Position numbers and translations under genes: made by a program | Shown here: positions 1-9,313 of the stretch, one piece after another | Layout of the letters: each line of letters starts with the position of its first letter | Position numbering within the stretch: position 1 is the stretch's first letter | Source of the DNA: Ciona savignyi | Lineage: Eukaryota; Chordata; Ascidiacea; Phlebobranchia; Cionidae | NCBI GenBank assembly: GCA_000149265.1 | Contig: CH003035.1 | Location: forward strand, 762,435 to 826,434 | Direction of reading: 5' to 3' | Length of the DNA stretch: 64,000 nucleotides | Notes under the pieces: generated by a model | Told to the model about the DNA's origin: nothing | What the model saw: only the letters and a program-made list of their open reading frames with translations | Database searches by the model: none

Positions 1-293
1 GCGGATTAATGGGTTCTACCAAATTGAAGGAACAAGTTCATACACAACACACTGCAATAGCTTCGCTAACCAGTTAAGTGCGTCGCCTTTCAATCGAAAG
101 GTTGCAGGTGCAAAACTAGTCGCTAGCTAGTCAGTTGTGTCCTTGGGCAAGGCACTTTACAGATATTGCCTGGACCCAGCGGATTAATGGGTTTTACCAA
201 ATTGAAGGAACGTGTTCATACACAACACACTGCAATAGCTCCGGTAACCGACGGTGGGTGCGGGGTAATCTGAAGATTGCTTGTGTGTTAACC
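1..293 (+). mobile_element. Two joined copies of the tRNA-headed SINE
   Basis: Bases 1-72 are the 3' half of one SINE copy, and it runs directly into the tRNA-like head of a second copy near 73. The second copy continues to 293, is interrupted by a MITE (294-587) and resumes at 596-640 with the usual end (ttttcccattcacg, ggataaacatga). Diagnostic blocks are present: cgcctttcaatcgaaagg, ccttgggcaaggcacttt, gcggattaatgggtt and acacactgcaatagct. The head-to-body join may be a template switch or a nested insertion. The window edge cuts the first copy. Confidence 0.85.
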
Positions 294-587
294 CCCTATT
301 GGAAAGTTCGTTTTCTGTGCGCCGGATTTTTGCGCCAACATTTTTTAGCCAAAATTCTGCGCCACGCCAGTAATACTAATTTGCGTCGCCACAAACAAAG
401 TTGCATCATTTTCAATTAAAACTTGTAATAAAAAGCTTAAAGTATCAAAAATACTGATATAAATGAAAGAAAGTGTAATCACGCCACGCCAGCATAATTT
501 TTGCAGTTTTCTGCGCCAATACCCGAAAAAGTAGTCAGTGCGCCACACCAGATATATCCGGCGCATCATACGAACAATCCAGTAGGG
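294..587. mobile_element. MITE, family A (CCCTAYTGG ends), inserted in a SINE
   Basis: The 294-bp element has inverted ends: ccctattggaaagttcgt at the left and acgaacaatccagtaggg at the right, with further subterminal inverted matches around tgcgccggat/atccggcgca. The SINE sequence tgttaacc occurs on both sides (286-293 and 588-595), a perfect 8-bp target-site duplication. No transposase is present. An 8-bp duplication fits hAT-like or P-like transposition; the family is not assigned. A second copy lies at 48690-48979. Confidence 0.9.
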
Positions 588-713
588 TGTTAACCTCCTT
601 GGTTTTCCCATTCACGTGGATAAACATGAGTATCATATCTTATGGGGATTAAAAGTGTTGTATGCCTTCTGGTTCTTAGAAAATACATCAAATGTATTAT
701 CACTGGTTTTCGG

Positions 714-816
714 CAGGAGAAATAGGGAAACTGGTAACTTTAACTATGGAAACCGATTCTAACCCTGCCCCAAACATTAATTGCAACTTCATAAACTAAC
801 ACCAGCCCTAACATGT
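714..816 (+). mobile_element. Fragment related to MITE family C
   Basis: The stretch reads ggagaaatagggaaactg and then a C/A-rich core (attctaaccctgccccaaac ... ccagccctaacatg). This matches the internal core of the elements at 44346-44540 and 13605-13828. Only one end is visible, so it is a truncated copy. Confidence 0.45.
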
Positions 817-947
817 ACCATAAATGCCTCAACTTCATTTTACTGTGCACTTTCCTACATCCTTTAGTTGTTAATATTAGTAAATCGAATCTTAAAATAT
901 TAGTAAATCTTATCTCACATTTTAATACTTATTTTAGGCTATTAAAA

Positions 948-1395
948 TGGAGAAATAGGTACAGACACCTGGTTAAGCAGCGATTACAGCAAAAACTAGA
1001 ACGAAGAAAGGCACTTCTGGATCAAGATTTGAAAAGGTGTTTAGTTTATAGATCATATAACAAACTAATTGGTTTATCACTAAACTCAGGTCCAACTGCT
1101 TGTCTTTTAGTCTTAACCATACCATCACGTAACATTATATTAGCATAATGTATGTATTATTTTTAAATTTTTTGTTTCTAAATTAACAGTTGTTTTTGTC
1201 AGTTCATGGGAAATGCATGGGCTAAAGAAAGAGCCTCCTGTCTTAACACCTGAAGAAAAAAAGAGATTGGTAACAAGTTGGGAAGAAGAAGGCATTTGGA
1301 CCGATGCTTTAACTAAAGAAGAGGTTGAGAAGTTTTTAAGAGCTCAAAGGATAATGTATTATACAGATAGACCTGATAAACTACCAAAACCGTGA
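948..1395 (+). CDS. 3' part of an unidentified gene (last two exons; possibly TIMMDC1-like)
   Basis: Two exons, 948-1036 and 1203-1395 (stop TGA 1393-1395), join in phase 2 across a GT-AG intron (aaaag|gtgttt ... tttgtcag|ttcatgg). They encode about 93 residues of a highly charged helix-prone tail, containing RRKALLDQDLKSSW, then LTPEEKKRLVTSWEEEGIWT, and ending in DRPDKLPKP. Upstream exons must lie before the window or in unrecognised sequence, because an acceptor (tattttag) opens the first exon and no start codon precedes it in a credible exon. The RKAL...LK..W pattern weakly recalls the C-terminal tail of the complex I assembly factor TIMMDC1. That is a guess from memory, not a firm assignment. 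Possible poly(A) signals lie at 1508-1513 and 1591-1596. The gene converges on M6PR. Confidence 0.45.
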
Positions 1396-1762
1396 TGCAG
1401 CAATTAACTGAAGACCAGTTTCTCTCTCTTTATTGCATAGAAATATAACACCACTCAATTACAACTGGAAATTGTTAATCTTCAAATAATATTGGTTTGT
1501 TGTACGTAATAAATATATTAAGTAATTTGGAATCAATCTTGCAAAGCACAGATTTGAATATCACAAAATTATGATGTGTCAGTGTTACAGAATAAAAATT
1601 GTTTCTAATATCTCCTATATATATAAATATTTCCCTGAATTTCAGACTGATTAATCTAGAATCGATAGTTGGAAAGATATAGTATCCGTGTAATCATGCA
1701 GCATATCAGAACTGCCTTGAATATCTCGTCTGGCAATTGCACTTTACGCTATTTCTTTGTGT

Positions 1763-4700
1763 TCACATTGGAAGAAGATGCTCGTCATCAATTTCATCAT
1801 CGAGTTGATCATCAGCAAGTCCCTCATATGGTTTGCTCTCCGAATACCCAGCACCCCTTGTTCGACACAACGCGTCACATCCATCCTGATTAATTTATGT
1901 TTAATTAATTTAAATCACACTCATTTTGCATTGCACTCGGCAAAATATAAAGGTTCTGATAAAATTATGTAATTACTGTGTGGGCATCAGCGGTTTAGAT
2001 GGACATTGTTTATACTGTGCATTAGAAATCCATCCAAAAACTGAAGTGATAAAATATTCAACATACTACAATAGCTCTGACAATCTGCCTTGGCATTTAA
2101 TCATTTCCTTGTAATATTTAATATATATCTGAAGTCTGAACTCAATACGAATGTTTACTCACAGCTTGTAAATTTCCACACATTCTCCAAAAAGCAATGT
2201 TGGGTATTTGATCAAAGCCCTTAGAGCCGTACACAAACCTTTTATACACAGCGCCAATTAGTAAGTAGGCTGCAACTGTTGTGAAAAATCTGAAATGAAG
2301 TGACAAAACAAATTAAATGTTTCAGTTGCTTTAATAACATCAACATTAGTGACAGTTTGTTACATTAAACATACAATTGTCATATTTTAGAAAAGATGTC
2401 CCCATTTTTTTCATTGTTAGACAAACGAATATAAAATATTATTTCACAAAAAACTGGTTTGTTAAATTAAACATACAATTGTCATATTTTAGAAAAGATA
2501 TCCCAATTTTTTTCATTGTTAGACAAACTAACATAAAATATTAGTTCCAAATAACTGACACGTTCAAACCATTTTCCTGTTTATTGTGCTAATATTTATT
2601 TTACATGCACATAAGAGACACAAAGAGCTAAAACTGATAATTGTAAATTAATGTAGAAATATAAAATATACACTGCCACATATACAAAGAATATGCCATA
2701 ACATCTAAGAGACTGGGTCTACTTCATACAGTCGTTGCAGTATTTTATTTGTACTTTTTTTAATATCTAACTGGTCCTTTAGTTTAACAACATAAATTCA
2801 TCTAATTGACAGCTATTTAGTATTTTACTATTGATACATGCAAAAATAATCTAAATGAAATATTCAAAAAGGTGCTATTTATTGAATTGGTTTCCATGTT
2901 ACACCAAAATTTAATGGAATACAAAAATTACTTTTGGTTATTTAGGTCAGAAGCTGCTGTGTCGAGTACAATATACCGTACCACCCTAAAGCATGTTTTA
3001 GGAACATATTTTACATCCGACAAGATGTTTTTAACTAAACATTGTCATGTGGGTAAATACATGAATGCAACAATAACTTACATGATAAGGAATATTGACC
3101 CAGAACTTAGTCCTGTCTTCGTAGAACATGCAACACTGCTCGAAATTTCCATCATGTAGAAACAATTCGACTCTGTATCCTGATCGTTCTCCTCATACAA
3201 CACTCTGAACTGTCCCTATTAAACATACAGCACTTGAAGATATACAAATTTTATCAGTTTTTTAGAAAACTTAGAGTCAGATTTTTATCTTGCGTCCATT
3301 TTAAAAATTGATTGTAACACCAATTCAGTTTTTTAATGACTGTAAAGCACCACAAGAAGTAAAAAAATTAATTAACTCCGAACACTCATTGTAGTCTATT
3401 GCCATGATTTTTGCTACGATGTATAAGTATGCTAAATTTTATAGTATTGCATTTGTAAATACAATTGGAATTAAAATTATAGCCACACAGTTTTTTTCCA
3501 AATTACTTTAGAATTAGAATTAATTTCACAAAAAAATTATTTGGAAAGTAGGCTAACATAATAAAAATCAAGTTCAATTCATATTATACAAAAATCATTC
3601 TTATTATCATGAGTGTGAAAATCTGTACACACCAGCATACCGGTATAATTACTATTGTATGACTAGGGATACCCATAATCTTTATTTCAACTAGTTTTGA
3701 GGAATATTCTTGTATAAATTGCTGAAAAACTCTGGTTTCAGAAAACCAGAAATTAGATTAGAATTAAAAAATTAGAGCAAAAAACATTTCACAAATTAGA
3801 TTATCTGCATTTTGCTCTAATTAGTTTAATTAGAAAATTTGAATTATTCAATTGTACAAGTCTGCCAGCATGTAATTTCTTGCGGTCATGCAAAAAAATA
3901 GAGTAAAGGTATATTTATGTTTTATTTCTGCTGTTATCACAGCAATAATCGCAAGATTACCTTATTACCACTATGTGTTGCATATAATTAGGAGTTACAA
4001 AGTTTTTTATTTAAGTGAAACCAATTATTTCACAGGATTCATGTCCGCTAAGTGCACATAAAAGATAACTATTTCAACATCGGCTTGTTATAATCCCATG
4101 AACTTTTGACTTACACCACACCAATGCTATTACCCATTTTGTTATCTAACCAGACAAACAGATTTGTTTACCGTTGATTCATTGGGGTCACAAACAATCA
4201 TAATGTGGGCCTGCCTTCTTGAAAGTTTGGATGAGGTCGGTGATTTGCAGTGTGTGTTATAAGTATCACCATGCTGGTACGTTAGCATTATCCAATCTGT
4301 GCCTCCTTTGACGATTGTACTGTTTAGGAGCCCCACAGTATTATACTTCTTTAGAGCACTGCTATACTGAAGAACCCCAACCCCAGGAACGTGGTAATCT
4401 TCAGCATCAACTCCACTGCAGATGCTCAATGTATATTCGTACTCATCTCCACCAAGCACCTCGTCCTTGAACTTGTATTTAAATCTGAAATTTTAACAGT
4501 TTAAAGTTAAACACAGTGTCTGTCATTTGTTTGTAATTGCATTTAGGAAAATTAATATTACTCTATAACCTTTTCATAAAGAATTACAGTATTAAAGCTG
4601 CACAAAACTAGTTCAGTTATTGCACCATAATTTTAAACCTTTATTGGCTATCTTAGAATACAGTTAAAAGAATTTGTCGTTAAAGTGATTTTACTTATTA

Positions 4701-5745
4701 ATAGCCAGAAGTTACTTTTGTATAAATAGCTTTAGTCTATAACTAATCAGAAATAAGTTGGGTTGTCATTCTTGTGAAATTCTGGGATTTTCCAGAAAAA
4801 TAATTAAAAACATTCCTTTAACTAATAGTTTTTTCCCGGTGCAAGACAAAAGATCCTTTTGGTGTGAATCCAAACTTAAGTGGTTGTGGGGAAAAGAAAC
4901 CAGCCACAAGCAAGTCAGTAGTGTATCTCTATGTCTATATTCCACACAACACACTGCAGCAGCTTTGGAAACATGAATGTGTGCAATTGGACAGTTAGTC
5001 TTTTACAAACACGTTATATTCCCCCCACTCCTTCCTATGTCATTCAGATGGTTTCACATGAGTTTCCTAATACACATAAAGTCACATTACTAAACAATGC
5101 ATTGATTGCATTTTACCTATTCTCCCAACAAGTATTGTAACCTATCACACTAGTCCGTCCCGTTGGTCTAGCGGTTAAGTGCGTCGCCTTTCAATCAAAA
5201 GATTGCAGGAGCGAAACTGGTCGCTAGCTAGTCGGTTGTGTCCTTGGGCAAGGCACTTTACGGACATTGCCTGAACCCAGCGGATTAATGGGTTCTGCTA
5301 ATTAAAGGAACGCATCTATATTAACAACACACTGCAATAGCTCCGTTTACCCGACGATGGGCGCGAGGTGATCTGACAATTGCCCGTGTGATAACCCCCT
5401 TGGTTTTCCAATTCACGGGAATAAAGATGAATAAAAAAAGATTCATAAAGATGAAAACTTAAAACAGATAAACTATAAAGCTTGGTGAAGAAATATACCG
5501 GTTAAGGAAAAAAAAGTACTTGGACATTAAAATTATTAAACCATTGTTTTGGGGGTAATAATGACTACCCACACTAATCTAAATACCCTATTATCTTACA
5601 CATGTCCTTTCAGCGGTGCAAGGCGATTAAGCAATAGTTGAGATTTGTCGTTTGGTTTCAGCAATTTGCAATCGTTCACTGCCAAATCTTCTGCTTGTGA
5701 CTGGGAGATAACGAACAGCAACAGTATAACTAATATCTTAATCAT
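1763..5745 (-). CDS. M6PR: Cation-dependent mannose-6-phosphate receptor
   Basis: Sorts newly made lysosomal hydrolases bearing mannose-6-phosphate from the trans-Golgi to endosomes. CDS exons in transcript order: 5600-5745, 4172-4484, 3082-3215, 2163-2289, 1763-1885 (843 nt, 280 residues; human 277). All junctions are GT-AG and in phase. Residues 1-18 form a signal peptide, which decides the start at 5745 over an in-frame ATG at 5811. The luminal domain holds paired cysteines (71, 128, 147, 171, 183) and equivalents of the sugar-binding residues: Q88, R138/139, E161/162 and Y173, plus D122 in WIMLTYQHGDTYNTHC. A membrane span covers about 194-213. The cytosolic tail has the conserved IPNIAFW block and ends DDEHLLPM, an acidic-cluster DxxLL signal of the kind bound by GGA adaptors. 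Intron 3 contains a roughly 102-bp tandem duplication. No truncation is seen. Confidence 0.94.
2355..2560. repeat. Two-unit tandem duplication, about 102 bp
   Basis: Two adjacent copies share acatacaattgtcatatttt, agaaaagat.tccc and cattgttagacaaac, offset by about 102 bp. They lie in the last large M6PR intron. Confidence 0.8.
5154..5432 (+). mobile_element. tRNA-headed SINE
   Basis: Near full-length copy in M6PR-upstream intronic sequence. The A-box region is ttggtctagcggttaagtgc and the B-box region is gattgcaggagcgaaactgg. The body has ccttgggcaaggcacttt and cggtgtgataaccccctt-like 3' sequence. The tail degenerates into gaataaaaaaag instead of the pentamer repeat. Confidence 0.9.
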
Positions 5746-6235
5746 TTTTTTAGATTTATCAAAAACTGTATATTCTAAAACAAATGCAGAAAAATATAAG
5801 TTTGTAATCACATTTTAAACACGGCATTGGTAGTTGTACACACAATTAAAGAAAATCAAAATACAATTATTAATACAATATTAAGCATAATGCAAGTCAT
5901 TTTTTTACAAACTAGAAATACACAAATTACTTAACACATTAATATGTGAATAATAACAGTATGGTAGTATGCATCACATTGCATATAACAAAAATAATCT
6001 AAAAAATTATAACAATACAAATTAACTAGACATTAAGCATCATGAGTAGGTTGACCCAACAAAAAAAATAAAGGACTCTGCAAAAATCAATCATACAGAG
6101 TGCACATTAAATAGTTAATGTTGCATAGATTTGTAATACGGTATAAAGATTTAAAACTATTAAATTAAAAATTACTGCTATATATATAATATGTCATGTA
6201 ACAATCAGAAAATTAAACTGCTTTTTTATTGAACT
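5746..6235. other. Intergenic spacer between M6PR and EPHX2
   Basis: 490 bp of AT-rich DNA between the EPHX2 stop and the M6PR start codon. Both genes are transcribed leftward, so it must hold the EPHX2 3' end and the M6PR promoter/5'UTR. No TATA box or repeat stands out. Confidence 0.5.
6225..6230 (-). terminator. Poly(A) signal of EPHX2
   Basis: tttatt on the plus strand reads AATAAA on the minus strand, six bases past the EPHX2 stop codon. It is the only canonical signal close to the stop, which implies a very short 3'UTR. Confidence 0.55.
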
Positions 6236-7951
6236 TTACAACTTGGATGGTACTAAGCTGGCCTTGTTGTGTACACCATCAAGCCACTTCACCAATCCAC
6301 AATTTAGCTCATAGGGTTTCTCTTGCATAGTCCAATGACTGCAATCTTCAATATGCAGCCGTGTTAGTAAAGGAACTCGCTTTTCCATGCCAAAGGAATA
6401 CTCTGGTTTCAACACTGTATCGTGAGAAGCTGTGACCATCAGAGCAGGGATGGTGATCTTGCGTCCAGCGAAACGCTTCAGCCACTGCCAATTTTCCTCA
6501 TAGTTGCGGTACCAATTCAGTGGTCCCCTGAATCCAGATTTCTTGAAATTTTTAACATAGTAATCGATGTCAAAGTTGGTCATAAATGAGCTGTGTGAAG
6601 GGTCAGCAGGGGCGCCGACAAACATTCCACCTCTTTTTCTAACATCGCTAGTTGAAGACAAACCGCCATTTTTTCCTTCCTGTACCCCTTGCATTATCAA
6701 GCTTAAGGAACGTTGAACATTTGATTCAAATTCTCTTTCAGCCACACCAGGTTCTTGAAAGTAAAGTTGGTAATCGAACACTCCTGGGTTTTTCTTCATG
6801 CTAACCATGGGGCTCCGATTTGGATTAATAGGAAAAAAAGGAGTATTCACCCCACACACTGCCTTGAATCGGTGTGGAAAAACAAGGGCGAGCACCCAGG
6901 CTAATGAACCACCCCAATCATGGCCTATTACAGTTGCTTCTGGAATGCACAGAACATCCATAAGTTTCAAGACATCATCACACAAGTTTCTTTGGCTGTA
7001 ATCATTAATGTCAGGTGGGCAGGTTGAGGCACCAAAACCTCTTTGGTCCAGTGCAATCACTCTATAGCCAGCTTGAACCAAAGCAAATATCTGATGTCGC
7101 CAACCATACCATAAATCGGGAAATCCATGGAGTAAAATGACAACAGGCCCTTGTCCTGCTTCTACATAATGAATTCTGACATCAGGAGCAGTGGTGACAA
7201 AAGCGTGGGATACCTTTTCAGGTTGAGCAGGAGGGGGGAAGAGAATCTTATCTTTTGAAACTGTCAGGTTTAGTTGAACTGCATTTTCGAGTTCCCTTAT
7301 AGCATTATCAACTTCAGTAACTTTTATGCAATTTATTCCTAAACGACTTGCACTTTTCAAGTTGAGACCAATATCATCCAAGAATACAGTTTCTGATGGA
7401 AGCACACCAAGCTTCTTGCAGGTAAGCTCATAAATTGCATTCTCTGGCTTTCGAAACCCTTCTTTAGATGATTCAACCACTTCATCAAAGTACAGCTTAA
7501 AGTACATCATCGCCAATGACATTCCATATGAGTTTGGACTGTCATCCACCCAGTTATTGGTAAGAATACAAGTCAATATACCATTTTCCCGAAGTTTGTT
7601 TACTGCATGAAGGAATTCAACTTTGATTGGAAATTTTCCCTCTGCAGGTTTGTTTTGCAAACCAATTGAATGAAATAGAACATTGGTTGAGAATTCTTTA
7701 GGCAATAGTAGCTTTTCCTTTTTAGCCTTGAGTGCTGCTTCCTTATTGAAATGCTGGTAAAACTCAGTTAAAGTATACTCTCCCCTCTCAAGCTTACAGA
7801 ATGAGTTATTTGGAACCCCATCCAGAAAGAGTTGCGGTAGGAAATCACGTGGTATTCCCAATTTTTTAGCATAAGCTGCAATGGCTTTTTGAGGTTGTGG
7901 TATTAACACGCCACCCATATCAAACAACACAGCTTTAATTTTGTTAGACAT
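6236..7951 (-). CDS. EPHX2: Bifunctional epoxide hydrolase 2 (HAD phosphatase + soluble epoxide hydrolase)
   Basis: A single uninterrupted 571-codon frame; human EPHX2 is 555 residues. Residues 1-225 are the HAD-type lipid-phosphate phosphatase domain: motif I FDMGGVL (D11), motif II LTN (130-132), a lysine near 168 and motif IV FLDDIG (190-195). The second motif I aspartate, normally DxD, is glycine 13. Residues 240-560 are the alpha/beta-hydrolase: oxyanion motif HGFP (275-278), nucleophile D345 in GHDWGG, lid tyrosines Y394 and Y481, acid D511 in SHDTV and base H539 in CSHWT. The hydrolase therefore looks fully active, hydrating fatty-acid and other epoxides to diols. The C-terminus is SKL, a type 1 peroxisomal targeting signal. 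The vertebrate gene is split into many exons; here there are none, although the neighbours have many introns. Confidence 0.96.
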   Translation of the reverse strand: MSNKIKAVLFDMGGVLIPQPQKAIAAYAKKLGIPRDFLPQLFLDGVPNNSFCKLERGEYTLTEFYQHFNKEAALKAKKEKLLLPKEFSTNVLFHSIGLQNKPAEGKFPIKVEFLHAVNKLRENGILTCILTNNWVDDSPNSYGMSLAMMYFKLYFDEVVESSKEGFRKPENAIYELTCKKLGVLPSETVFLDDIGLNLKSASRLGINCIKVTEVDNAIRELENAVQLNLTVSKDKILFPPPAQPEKVSHAFVTTAPDVRIHYVEAGQGPVVILLHGFPDLWYGWRHQIFALVQAGYRVIALDQRGFGASTCPPDINDYSQRNLCDDVLKLMDVLCIPEATVIGHDWGGSLAWVLALVFPHRFKAVCGVNTPFFPINPNRSPMVSMKKNPGVFDYQLYFQEPGVAEREFESNVQRSLSLIMQGVQEGKNGGLSSTSDVRKRGGMFVGAPADPSHSSFMTNFDIDYYVKNFKKSGFRGPLNWYRNYEENWQWLKRFAGRKITIPALMVTASHDTVLKPEYSFGMEKRVPLLTRLHIEDCSHWTMQEKPYELNCGLVKWLDGVHNKASLVPSKL

Positions 7952-9313
7952 ATTCGTATTTGTAGTACTTTAACCCTAAAAACCTACACAATTTCCAAAA
8001 TCTAAGATACGTGTAGGGAAATTCCCCTTCTCAGTGCACTGAACCAAAAAGAACACGTGAAAAATAAATAATAAATATAGATATAATTTGTACAAAATGA
8101 TTGTACAATAACAAAGTGTGGTCGAATGGTTAACGGTCTAAGTTACAAGTCAATTTGGGATTCGAAACTTAGCCCAATAAAACAACTGAACGGCTGAACG
8201 GTCGTGTTAATGAATGGTTAGTGCAATATGCAATTAGAAACGTACATGGTGACAATGACAAGCCTGCCCCGAATTTAAAATATTAGTTTTTATACAAAAT
8301 GTTTACTTGACATTAATGTTTACTTGACATTTTACTTAGCACTAATTTAAAAATCTGGACAACAATCTTGACAATCAAGTTAAATGTACTTGACATTAAT
8401 GTAGGCCTCTGCTGAACACACTAAACATCGTATTAGGCGAAATTAAATCGGATCAGTGGCTGAACACTACCCACCGTGGACAGTCAAAATAAAACAGAGT
8501 GTAAAACTCTGAATGGGAACGGCGGTTGTTATACCGCGCGGTTTCGTCAGAATTCACCCATTCGGTGACCCGTTCGTTTTTCACTAGCCATGTAATCTAA
8601 CATACCAAGTGATTAATAATAAAAATTGTATTACAATTCGAAAAAAATGGAGAGCGGTTATGTAAATAGTTTTCTTCGCTTGGTTACCTAAGTTTCCCAA
8701 TGCGTAAACAGGAGTCTTGCGGTAAATAGGTGTTACCGCTGGCTCGATTAGGAAAAGAATATCGTTAGTTCGAATTGGTAAAATATATAACGCATATTAC
8801 CAGAGGGAAAACTTAAATAGAGAATAAGCTGGTATTGCATGTTGCTCGTTATAAAATAAAATTCCTGTGTAGTCTGTTGCTTTCTATTTTAATTGTGACG
8901 CCATAAACCTGATTGGAAGCCTTTATAGCAATGACAAATTGTAGTAAAAATTATTACAGGCTTAGTCATCAAAGATGTATTTGTGTTAATAGTTTATTTT
9001 GTGGTAATTGATACTCCGACTACTACACTCCTCGCTGATAAACTGTTACAACGCCAGTCATATAAAGTTTCTGATACGAAACCTTTTACCGTTGATGTAG
9101 GGATTGGGTGTAATCTGAGAAAGTTATTTCACATAGAAATTCGCTCTGTGGCTAAAGTGTTTAGTTCTCAACGGCTAATATCAGTTTTCATATAAGAGTT
9201 TTGTCTGGACTGTCGTAAAAACTACATAAAGATTTACAGATTATAATTACTTTACAAATTCAGGCACAGGCGGTAGGTATTTTTGTGTGTACAGCCATCA
9301 AAAGTTTAAGAAA
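7952..9313. other. Intergenic region between divergent genes
   Basis: 1.36 kb separating EPHX2 (leftward) from the CFAP119-like gene (rightward), so both promoters should be here. It contains one degenerate tRNA-like block (8115-8166), repeated acttgacatt phrases near 8307-8397, and no convincing coding exon. Confidence 0.5.
8115..8166 (+). repeat. Degenerate tRNA-like (SINE head) sequence
   Basis: gtggtcgaatggttaacggt resembles a tRNA A box, and gggattcgaaac about 40 bp later resembles a B box. No acceptor or anticodon stem pairs well, so this is a relic SINE head and not a tRNA gene. It resembles the units of the tandem array at 19140-19610. Confidence 0.45.

Noticed and set aside
8115..8166. 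Possible tRNA gene
   Set aside because: A- and B-box-like motifs are present, but acceptor and anticodon stems do not pair; better explained as a SINE relic.
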